In this document: positions 1 to 5,728 of the stretch, piece by piece
Position numbering within the stretch: the stretch's first letter is position 1
How the letters are laid out: every line of letters begins with the position of its first letter
Notes under the pieces: generated by a model
Databases searched by the model: none
Seen by the model: only the letters and a program-made list of their open reading frames with translations
Told to the model about the DNA's origin: nothing
Assembly (NCBI GenBank): GCA_000435715.1
Contig: FR882584.1
Span: 40,002 to 53,391 of the forward strand
DNA: 13,390 nucleotides
Direction of reading: 5' to 3'
From: Firmicutes bacterium CAG:145
GTDB taxonomy: Bacteria > Bacillota > Clostridia > Peptostreptococcales > Anaerovoracaceae
Made by a program: the position numbers and the translations under genes

Positions 1-42
1 GCCGGCGCCGCCAACATTCTCAGGCGGCTGTTTCGCAAGTAA
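1..42 (+). CDS. C-terminal tail of an upstream gene, possibly IS200/IS605-type TnpB
   Basis: Reading from base 1, thirteen codons give AGAANILRRLFRK and then a TAA stop at 40-42. The rest of the gene lies outside the window. The pattern G-A-x-N-I-L-R resembles the end of TnpB/OrfB proteins of IS200/IS605 elements, which often finish in a D-x-N-G/A-A-x-N-I-L-R-type segment after the last zinc-ribbon cysteines. The codons used (GCC, GGC, CTG, CGG, CGC) are richer in GC than the ATA/AGA style of the genes that follow, which would suit a transferred element. Thirteen residues are too few to be sure; it could be the end of any basic protein. No clear right-end hairpin of an IS605 element is seen after the stop. 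Confidence 0.35.
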   Translation, partial: AGAANILRRLFRK

Positions 43-65
43 ATCGCCCCAAACAGCTTCCGATG

Positions 66-74
66 TGATACAAT
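66..74 (+). promoter_or_regulatory. Possible extended -10 promoter for the macro-domain gene
   Basis: TG at 66-67, one base, then TACAAT at 69-74 forms an extended -10 element 33 bases before the chosen start at 107. No good -35 hexamer is visible at the right distance (about 46-51), so the promoter would rely on the TG extension. It sits just after the stop of the upstream gene, where a promoter for a separately expressed gene is expected. Confidence 0.35.
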
Positions 75-106
75 ATAAGCATGAGAACATCGAGGAGGAA
101 CGGTAT

Positions 107-610
107 ATGAGCGACGTAACGGTTTATAAGGGCGACATCACAGCCCTCGAATGTGAGGCCATAGTCAATGCGGCAAACCACAGCCTGCTGGGAGGCGGAG
201 GAGTGGACGGCGCCATACACAGGGCGGCGGGACCCGGTCTTCTGGCTGAGTGCAGAACGCTTGGAGGCTGCCGCACGGGAGAGGCCAAGATAACCAAGGG
301 CTACAACCTCAAAGCGTCATACGTGATACACACGGTGGGTCCGGTATACAGCGGCATACCGCAAGATGAGAAAAAGCTGCGGGACTGCTATATAAATTCG
401 CTGGAGCTTGCCAAGAGTCACAACATTCATACCATAGCATTTCCCGCCATATCCACGGGAGTGTACGGATACCCGGTAAACGAGGCAGTACCGGCAGCAG
501 CGGCGGCCGTCACAAGGTGGCTCGAAGAAAACAGCGGCTACGACATGGAGATAACTTTCGTATGCTATAGCCGGGAGATGTATGAGGCATATCTTAAAGC
601 GGTAAAGTGA
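107..610 (+). CDS. Macro-domain protein, likely O-acetyl-ADP-ribose deacetylase (YmdB-like)
   Basis: This 167-residue protein is a single macro domain. Visible ligand-loop features are G9-D10-I11 near the N-terminus, N-A-A-N at 21-24, the glycine-rich loop G-G-G-G-V-D-G-A-I-H at 29-38 and I-S-T-G-V-Y-G-Y-P at 115-123. N24 and D34 match the residues used by bacterial YmdB-type enzymes to remove the acetyl group from O-acetyl-ADP-ribose or ADP-ribose from proteins. It should be soluble and cytoplasmic. The ATG at 107 is preferred over one at position 65 because AGGAGG at 93-98 is correctly spaced before it, and the 14 extra residues of the longer form are not part of the fold. The gene seems to be transcribed alone: a new promoter begins about 45 bases after its stop. 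No partner ADP-ribosyltransferase is visible in the window, so its substrate is unknown. Confidence 0.93.
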   Translation: MSDVTVYKGDITALECEAIVNAANHSLLGGGGVDGAIHRAAGPGLLAECRTLGGCRTGEAKITKGYNLKASYVIHTVGPVYSGIPQDEKKLRDCYINSLELAKSHNIHTIAFPAISTGVYGYPVNEAVPAAAAAVTRWLEENSGYDMEITFVCYSREMYEAYLKAVK

Positions 611-626
611 AAGCCGCAAAGATATT

Positions 627-679
627 AAATCAACACAAGAATTATGCAAAACCGTATTGATTTGCGCTAAGATTGTGTT
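627..679. repeat. Two nested inverted repeats around the MATE promoter
   Basis: AAATCAA at 627-633 is the reverse complement of TTGATTT at 657-663, which covers the -35 element. AACACAA at 632-638 is the reverse complement of TTGTGTT at 673-679, directly before the -10 element. Both left arms lie together upstream of the promoter and both right arms lie within it. This may be a set of operator half sites or chance in AT-rich DNA. Confidence 0.3.
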
Positions 680-686
680 ATATAAT
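657..686 (+). promoter_or_regulatory. SigA-type promoter upstream of the MATE gene
   Basis: TTGATT at 657-662 and a perfect TATAAT at 681-686 are separated by 18 bases. Transcription should begin at about 692-694. The terminator hairpin starts only about five bases later, so most transcripts could stop after roughly 35 bases unless readthrough occurs. No other convincing promoter is seen before the MATE start codon. Confidence 0.65.
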
Positions 687-697
687 ACTGATGAAAG

Positions 698-730
698 ACA
701 TCCGAAGAACTACCTTCGGGTGTTTTTATT
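698..730 (+). terminator. Intrinsic terminator or attenuator in the MATE leader
   Basis: A ten-pair stem, ACATCCGAAG at 698-707 with CTTCGGGTGT at 714-723 (one U-G pair), closes a six-base loop and runs into a T tract at 723-727. It lies after the 657-686 promoter and before the MATE start. It may end the transcript of the macro-domain gene, work as a leader attenuator for MATE, or do both. Confidence 0.7.
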
Positions 731-764
731 GACGATATTTAAAACATGAGGGCAGGAGGAATAT

Positions 765-2243
765 ATGCGAAAAAAGTCAAATGTAACATCTGAAAAATCT
801 CAGGAAGAAAAGATAATAAAACGAGAAGAACGACTTGAAGAGAATTTGGAAGAAAAAAGAGAACTGAAAGAAAAACATGAGATAGATATGTGCAGCGGGC
901 CCATACTCAAGAAGATGTTGCTGTTTGCTTTTCCGCTTATGTGCTCAGGAGTATTGCAGCTTCTGTTTAACGCCGCAGACATAATAGTCGTCGGACGATT
1001 CGCCGGGGATAATTCCCTGGCTGCCGTGGGCTCTACCAGCTCTCTGATACTGCTTTTATCAAATCTGTTTATAGGGCTTTCCATCGGCGCCAACGTACTT
1101 GTGGCCAGATATTTCGGAGCGAGAAAAGAAAGAGAACTCAGCGAGACTGTACATACTGCAGTGAGCCTGAGCATCATCAGCGGCGTGGTGCTGGCAGCAT
1201 TGGGAATATTCCTCGCCAAGCCTATTCTTCATCTGATGGAGGCTCCCAGCAACGTTTTAGATCTTTCGGCTCTTTATCTGAGGATATATTTTCTGGGTAT
1301 GCCGGCCATGATGCTGTATAACTTTGGAAGCGCCATTCTGAGGGCGAAGGGAGACACCAGGAGACCTTTAAAATACCTTACGGTAGCAGGCGTCCTTAAC
1401 GTCTGCCTCAATCTGTTTTTCGTCATTGAGCTTAATATGGACGTGGCGGGAGTAGCTACCGCTACCGCCATCTCTCAGTGTGTTTCTGCGGTCTTGATCA
1501 TCAGATGCCTGTGCAAAGAGAGCGGAGGGTTCAAACTTTCTTTCAGCAGCCTCAAGATACATAAATCCAAATTATTTACGATAGTGCAGATAGGACTGCC
1601 TGCCGGATTTCAGGGGATTCTGTTTTCGCTGGCTAACGTCATAATACAATCTTCCATAAATACTTTCGGAGATGTCACCATGGCCGGAAGCGCAGCCTCT
1701 GCCAACATAGAAGGGTTCGTATATATAGCCATGAACGCTTTCTATCAGTCGGCCATATCCTTTACGGGTCAGAACATGGGAGCCGGTAAGTATGAGAGAA
1801 TAAGACCTATAATGATACGCTCCGTGCTGTGCGCAGCGGTTACCGGAGCCGTCCTTGGCAACCTGGCGTACCTCTTCGGACCTCAGCTTTTGGGGATATC
1901 TTCCTCCAGCGCTCCTGTAGTAGAAGAGGGCCTAAAACGCCTTGCAGTGATATGCACTACTTATGCGCTGGGAGGAACTATGGACGCTCTGGTGGGAGTT
2001 CTCAGAGGAATGGGATATTCGGTGGTGCCTATGGTAGTCTCGCTGGTAGGCGTATGCGCTCTGAGAATAGTATGGCTCAGCACTATTTTTCAGATGGAAG
2101 AGTTCCATACGGTTACAGTAATATATCTGTCGTATCCTGTCACATGGTTTATAACAGCGGGAGTACAGCTTTTATGCTATCTGTACATAATGAAGAATAA
2201 GATACATAAGGAGTCTTCTGCGGAGGTGGAAGGGACGCTGTGA
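765..2243 (+). CDS. MATE family multidrug/cation antiporter with charged N-terminal extension
   Basis: This 492-residue integral membrane protein belongs to the MATE (NorM/DinF-like) family, which exports drugs or metabolites in exchange for Na+ or H+. The membrane part begins near residue 42 with the family-typical run M-C-S-G-P-I-L-K-K, then P-L-M-C-S-G-V-L-Q-L-L-F-N-A-A-D-I-I-V-V-G-R-F, and continues through about twelve hydrophobic segments in two related halves. The second half opens near residue 270 with I-G-L-P-A-G-F-Q. The first 40 residues are unusual: 24 are charged (12 Glu, 8 Lys, 4 Arg) and they look like a free helix or coiled coil. The start at 765 is supported by AGGAGG at 754-759; the ATG at 888, matching the usual family start, has no such site. 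The next gene overlaps the end of this one by four bases. The substrate cannot be read from the sequence. Confidence 0.93.
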   Translation: MRKKSNVTSEKSQEEKIIKREERLEENLEEKRELKEKHEIDMCSGPILKKMLLFAFPLMCSGVLQLLFNAADIIVVGRFAGDNSLAAVGSTSSLILLLSNLFIGLSIGANVLVARYFGARKERELSETVHTAVSLSIISGVVLAALGIFLAKPILHLMEAPSNVLDLSALYLRIYFLGMPAMMLYNFGSAILRAKGDTRRPLKYLTVAGVLNVCLNLFFVIELNMDVAGVATATAISQCVSAVLIIRCLCKESGGFKLSFSSLKIHKSKLFTIVQIGLPAGFQGILFSLANVIIQSSINTFGDVTMAGSAASANIEGFVYIAMNAFYQSAISFTGQNMGAGKYERIRPIMIRSVLCAAVTGAVLGNLAYLFGPQLLGISSSSAPVVEEGLKRLAVICTTYALGGTMDALVGVLRGMGYSVVPMVVSLVGVCALRIVWLSTIFQMEEFHTVTVIYLSYPVTWFITAGVQLLCYLYIMKNKIHKESSAEVEGTL

Positions 2244-3217
2244 TAAAGGTAAGAGGAAAGACTCTCCTCATCATATTCTTGGTTATAATTGCGCTGGCGG
2301 CTGCGGCCCTCTTTCTGGCAGGGAGATATCTGTTCAGATATGCGCTGGATACGTATTCTGAGTCATTTATAAAATCAGGCCCAAAAGAAGATGCGAACAG
2401 CTCTGAGGAAAAGAGCAGTTTCAGCGGGCCTGAAGGAAGCGAAGAAATACGCCGATGGTTTAAAGAAACTGCCTGCGACGTATATATAGAGTCTGAGGAC
2501 GGACTCAAACTTCATGGATATGAGATAAAAAACGAGGAAGGGAACGGAAGATATGTCATAGCCTGCCACGGGTATACTTCGAGGGCGGAGGATATGGCTC
2601 AGCATGCCAAGCACTTTTATGATATGGGTTATAGCCTGCTTCTGCCCGACGCCAGGGCTCACGGCAGCAGCCAGGGCAGAATCATAGGCATGGGCTTTCT
2701 GGAGCGAAAGGATATGCTCGGATGGATAGATATGATCATAGACAGTGATCCGGAAGTTAAAATCGCTCTTTACGGTATATCCATGGGAGGCGCTACAGTC
2801 ATGATGACGGCGGGAGAGGAATTGCCGCATAACGTCTGCGCAGCCATAGAAGACTGCGGATATACATCAGTATGGGATGAGTTTGAAGAGCAGCTTAAAA
2901 GGAAGTTCAGACTGCCGTCTTTTCCACTGCTCAACATAGCTTCGTATATATGCGATAAGCAGGGAGGTTATGATTTTAAAGAGGCCAGCGCTCAAAATCA
3001 GGTCGCCGGGTGTGATATACCTATGATGTTTATACACGGCGATGCAGATGATTTTGTACCTTTCGAGATGCTTGACAAGGTATATGAGTCTGCGTCTTGC
3101 GAAAAGCAGAAGTTAGTGATCGAGGGCGCGGGCCACGCTATGTCATCTTCTGTAGCTCCGGAACTTTATTGGAGTGAGGTGGAGAAATTTTTAGACAGAC
3201 ATATGAACGACATATAA
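2240..3217 (+). CDS. Membrane-anchored alpha/beta hydrolase (serine aminopeptidase/lysophospholipase-like)
   Basis: This 325-residue protein starts with GTG inside the stop region of the MATE gene (GTGA overlap), with purine-rich GGAGG and GGAAGGG upstream. A hydrophobic segment at about residues 8-36 should act as an uncleaved membrane anchor. A polar linker at 40-68 follows, then an alpha/beta hydrolase domain. The oxyanion region is C-H-G-Y at 109-112, the nucleophile elbow is G-I-S-M-G-G with Ser181, the likely acid is Asp270 in H-G-D-A-D-D-F-V-P, and the catalytic His is His299 in G-A-G-H. All triad residues are present. By family it cleaves an ester, amide or thioester; the substrate is unknown. 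Because the anchor is preceded by the positive M-I-K-V-R-G-K, the topology may place the catalytic domain outside the cell. Overlap with the MATE gene suggests a shared transcript and coupled translation. Confidence 0.88.
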   Translation: MIKVRGKTLLIIFLVIIALAAAALFLAGRYLFRYALDTYSESFIKSGPKEDANSSEEKSSFSGPEGSEEIRRWFKETACDVYIESEDGLKLHGYEIKNEEGNGRYVIACHGYTSRAEDMAQHAKHFYDMGYSLLLPDARAHGSSQGRIIGMGFLERKDMLGWIDMIIDSDPEVKIALYGISMGGATVMMTAGEELPHNVCAAIEDCGYTSVWDEFEEQLKRKFRLPSFPLLNIASYICDKQGGYDFKEASAQNQVAGCDIPMMFIHGDADDFVPFEMLDKVYESASCEKQKLVIEGAGHAMSSSVAPELYWSEVEKFLDRHMNDI

Positions 3218-3251
3218 AAATTATGCTGCTCAAGTATACATGAATCAAACC

Positions 3252-3280
3252 TTGCGGAGGAGAGCCGTATATGATATGTT
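3252..3280 (+). promoter_or_regulatory. Possible promoter for the flavoprotein-SDR-dapF run
   Basis: TTGCGG at 3252-3257 and TATGTT at 3275-3280 are separated by 17 bases, and TG at 3272-3273 extends the -10 element. The predicted start of transcription is near 3287. It lies in the 101-base gap after the hydrolase gene, where no terminator hairpin was seen. Both hexamers are imperfect. Confidence 0.4.
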
Positions 3281-3318
3281 AAGAGTATGAAAAGTAAAGC
3301 ATGGGGAGGCAGAGACAG

Positions 3319-3942
3319 ATGAAAGTATTGCTTTTTAACGGAAGTCCTAACGAAAACGGCTGTACTGACGCAGCATTGAGACATATGTCAAAAGTCCTGA
3401 CCGAGAGAAATATACAAACCGAGATATTTCAGATCGGCAGAAGAGTAAAGGGCGGATGCATGGGCTGCGGAGGCTGCAGCGATACGGGCAGATGCGTCAT
3501 AGACGACTGTGTCAATGAAGCTCTCGATATCCTTTCGGGAGCCGATGGTTACATATTTGCGACGCCGGTGCATTTTGCTTCACCTTCGGGAGATATGATA
3601 GCTTTTCTCGACAGACTTTTTTATGCGGGAAGCAGCACCATGAGATATAAGCCGGCGGCTGTCGCAGTTATAGCCAGAAGAGGAGGCTGCACATCTGCCT
3701 TTGACGCTATGCTGAAATATCCCACTTATAATCAGATGCCGGTGGTGAGCGGAGATTACTGGCCCATAGCTCACGCCCATGTAGATCCCGAGCAGCTGAG
3801 ATGCGATGAAGAGGGGCTGTTTACGCTTTCTACTCTTGCCAGAAATATGGCGTGGATGCTCAGATGTATAGAGGCCGGAAAGAGAGCGGGCATAGAGCCT
3901 GAATATGTAGAAAAGAATATATGGACTAATTTCATCAGATAA
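3319..3942 (+). CDS. Iron-sulfur flavoprotein / NADPH-dependent FMN reductase family
   Basis: This 207-residue protein has a flavodoxin-like fold. The FMN phosphate loop is N-G-S-P-N-E-N-G-C-T at 7-16, and A-T-P-V-H-F-A-S at 81-88 fits the isoalloxazine-binding loop. Between them is a compact cysteine cluster, Cys47, Cys50, Cys53 and Cys59 (C-x2-C-x2-C-x5-C). This matches the C-x2-C-x2-C-x4-7-C motif that binds a 4Fe-4S cluster in archaeal and clostridial iron-sulfur flavoproteins. It probably moves electrons in the cytoplasm, perhaps reducing quinones, oxygen species or another protein; the partner is unknown. The ATG at 3319 is chosen because GGGGAGG at 3303-3309 sits nine bases before it; an in-frame ATG at 3301 overlaps that site and adds six non-conserved residues. 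The gene is followed after 26 bases by the dehydrogenase gene, with no terminator between. Confidence 0.85.
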   Translation: MKVLLFNGSPNENGCTDAALRHMSKVLTERNIQTEIFQIGRRVKGGCMGCGGCSDTGRCVIDDCVNEALDILSGADGYIFATPVHFASPSGDMIAFLDRLFYAGSSTMRYKPAAVAVIARRGGCTSAFDAMLKYPTYNQMPVVSGDYWPIAHAHVDPEQLRCDEEGLFTLSTLARNMAWMLRCIEAGKRAGIEPEYVEKNIWTNFIR

Positions 3943-3968
3943 TCTTATACTTGCTTGGAGGGACCGAC

Positions 3969-4724
3969 ATGAAAGTTATAAAAGCAGCTCTCGTAACGGG
4001 AGGAGCCACAGGAATAGGCAAAGCTTGCGCACTCAGTTTTCTCGAAGGCGGCTATGCAGTAGCCATAGTAGGAAGAAGAAAAGAAAAGATAGAGGAGACA
4101 GAGAAAGAGCTGGCTGATATCTTTGGAAACGAGAAAGTATTGGCCATAGCAGCAGATGTTTCCAGCCGTGAGGATGTGGAAAAGATCTTCGCCTCTATCG
4201 ATGAAAAGTACGGTCGGATAGACGTCGTAATAAACAATGCGGGAGTAGCTCCCAGCCATCCTTTTTTAGAGACATCTTACGAAGAGTACGATAAAGCGAT
4301 AAAGATCAATCAGTACGGGACGTTTATGTGCATGCAGAAAGGCGCCAAGATGATGGTAGAAAAAGGTATATCAGGCGTCATAATAAATATGGGAAGCATA
4401 TACGGAAAAGTAGCCAGCGGCAACATAATAGGCTACAATGCCAGCAAGGGAGCCGTTGAGATGATGACCAAGGCCGCGGCATTGGAACTGGCTCCGTATA
4501 ACATCAGAGTAGTCTCCATAGCTCCGGGAGTTATAGACACGCCTATGCTGGAGATAGATAAACAGAGAGGAACCTTTGAGGAACTCTACTCCAAGGGAAT
4601 GAGAAAGAAGCCTCTGCCGCCGTTGGCCATAGGAAAGACGGCCTTGTTTTTGGCTTCTGAGGCCGCCGACGGTATAAATGCCGTTACAATCCCTGTGGAC
4701 GACGGTTTCCTCGGATATAAATAA
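3969..4724 (+). CDS. Short-chain dehydrogenase/reductase, FabG-like
   Basis: This 251-residue protein is a classical SDR. It has the cofactor motif T-G-G-A-T-G-I-G at 10-17, the structural N-N-A-G at 89-92, and a full catalytic set: Asn114, Ser143, Tyr156 and Lys160 (Y-N-A-S-K). I-A-P-G-V-I-D-T-P-M at 185-193 is the usual loop after the active site. Arginines after the second strand (G-R-R at 35-37) suggest a preference for NADP(H). The start at 3969 is set by GGAGGG at 3957-3962; an upstream TTG at 3951 overlaps that site. The reaction is NAD(P)-dependent reduction of a ketone or oxidation of an alcohol, but the substrate is not predictable. It need not be the fatty-acid FabG, since no other fatty-acid genes are nearby. 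It shares its transcript with the flavoprotein before it and dapF after it (22-base gap). Confidence 0.9.
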   Translation: MKVIKAALVTGGATGIGKACALSFLEGGYAVAIVGRRKEKIEETEKELADIFGNEKVLAIAADVSSREDVEKIFASIDEKYGRIDVVINNAGVAPSHPFLETSYEEYDKAIKINQYGTFMCMQKGAKMMVEKGISGVIINMGSIYGKVASGNIIGYNASKGAVEMMTKAAALELAPYNIRVVSIAPGVIDTPMLEIDKQRGTFEELYSKGMRKKPLPPLAIGKTALFLASEAADGINAVTIPVDDGFLGYK

Positions 4725-4746
4725 AAATTAGTGAGAGAGGTTTGAT

Positions 4747-5568
4747 ATGGATTTTGTAAAGATGCACGGAGCCGGAAACGATTTTATCATCGTGAACAAC
4801 ATAGAAGAAAAGATTCCCGATGAGAAGCTGGGAGACTTGGCCGAAAAAATATGCCACAGGAGGTTCTCCATCGGAGCCGACGGCTTTATGGTGATAGATT
4901 CTCCCGAATATGGCGGCGATTATAAGATGAAATTCTATAATGCAGACGGAAGTTTCGGAGAGATGTGTGGAAACGGAGCCAGGTGCGTCGCCAGATATGG
5001 TTATGAGAACGGCCTTGCGGGAAAGGTTCAGAACATAGAGACTATCGCAGGCATGGTAAAAGGCTATAGGGAGACGGACAGCCTTTACAGGATAAGGCTC
5101 AACGATGTGACTACGATGGAAGAAAGAGAAGCGGAGGCGTGTGGCAGCCGTATCCGCTGTACATACGTGGAACTGGGAGATCCGGGAATACCTCATGTAG
5201 TGTTGGAGATTCCTGGACTGATGATCAAGGACAAGGAAGAACTGAGAGAACTGGGAAAGACTCTGCGCCATCATGAGATTTTTCCAAAAGGCGCAAATGT
5301 CAATTTCTATGATGTGATAGACAACGATAACGTATCCGTCCTCACATATGAGAGAGGCGTGGAGGATTTCACCCTAGCCTGCGGCACGGGAGCCGGATCT
5401 GTGGTGGCGGTTCTTACAGATAAGAAACTTGTCAGCGGAGACCACGTAAAGGTCAGCGTACCGGGAGGAGAATTGTTTATCACGGTATCCGAAGACGGGC
5501 TCTTCCTGACAGGGCCTACAGCCATAGTAGCAGAAGGGACTGTAAACGTAAAGGAACTCCTCGGGTAA
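4747..5568 (+). CDS. dapF: Diaminopimelate epimerase
   Basis: DapF converts LL-diaminopimelate to meso-diaminopimelate, the precursor of lysine and of the cross-linking residue of many peptidoglycans. The 273-residue length is normal. The family start K-M-H-G-A-G-N-D-F is at 5-13. The first active cysteine is Cys74 in E-M-C-G-N-G-A-R-C and the second is Cys212 in A-C-G-T-G-A-G-S, together forming the two-base racemising pair. Substrate contacts typical of the family are also present (F-Y-N-A-D-G at 63-68). The RBS is AGAGAGG at 4734-4740. It is the last gene of its run and ends about 65 bases before a strong bidirectional terminator. No other lysine-pathway gene lies in the window, so it seems separated from the rest of the dap pathway. 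Confidence 0.97.
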   Translation: MDFVKMHGAGNDFIIVNNIEEKIPDEKLGDLAEKICHRRFSIGADGFMVIDSPEYGGDYKMKFYNADGSFGEMCGNGARCVARYGYENGLAGKVQNIETIAGMVKGYRETDSLYRIRLNDVTTMEEREAEACGSRIRCTYVELGDPGIPHVVLEIPGLMIKDKEELRELGKTLRHHEIFPKGANVNFYDVIDNDNVSVLTYERGVEDFTLACGTGAGSVVAVLTDKKLVSGDHVKVSVPGGELFITVSEDGLFLTGPTAIVAEGTVNVKELLG

Positions 5569-5632
5569 AAACCTGTTTATCCTTACGCCGCTTTTGTGTA
5601 AGATCGTCCGGCGGACGGAATCAGATGAATTT

Positions 5633-5679
5633 AAAAAATGCTCCATATCCCGGCAAAGGTGGATAGAGAGCATTTTTTT
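5633..5679. terminator. Bidirectional intrinsic terminator between dapF and the acetyltransferase
   Basis: AAAAAATGCTC at 5633-5643 pairs with GAGCATTTTTTT at 5668-5679, and TATCC at 5646-5650 with GGATA at 5661-5665 extends the stem inside. An A tract on one side and a T tract on the other give a U run for transcripts arriving from either direction. It lies between the ends of two convergent genes, so it probably serves both. Confidence 0.85.
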
Positions 5680-5728
5680 ATTATGAATAAACCGTAATGC
5701 ACCGGACTTATTCCATCGGCTGATCTGA

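Noticed and set aside
65..106. Longer N-terminus for the macro-domain protein
   Set aside because: The extra 14 residues cover the AGGAGG ribosome site at 93-98 and are not part of the macro fold.
1829..2200. A 123-codon open frame inside the MATE gene
   Set aside because: It is an overlapping frame with no family features and a codon pattern explained by the MATE reading frame.
3256..3282. GGAGGAG followed by a three-codon frame (ATG ATA TGT TAA)
   Set aside because: It overlaps the better-supported -10 element of the promoter candidate, and a frame this short is easily met by chance.
5602..5622. Small hairpin CGTCC-GGC-GGACG after dapF
   Set aside because: It has no T tract, a three-base loop and only five pairs; the real terminator lies 16 bases further on.
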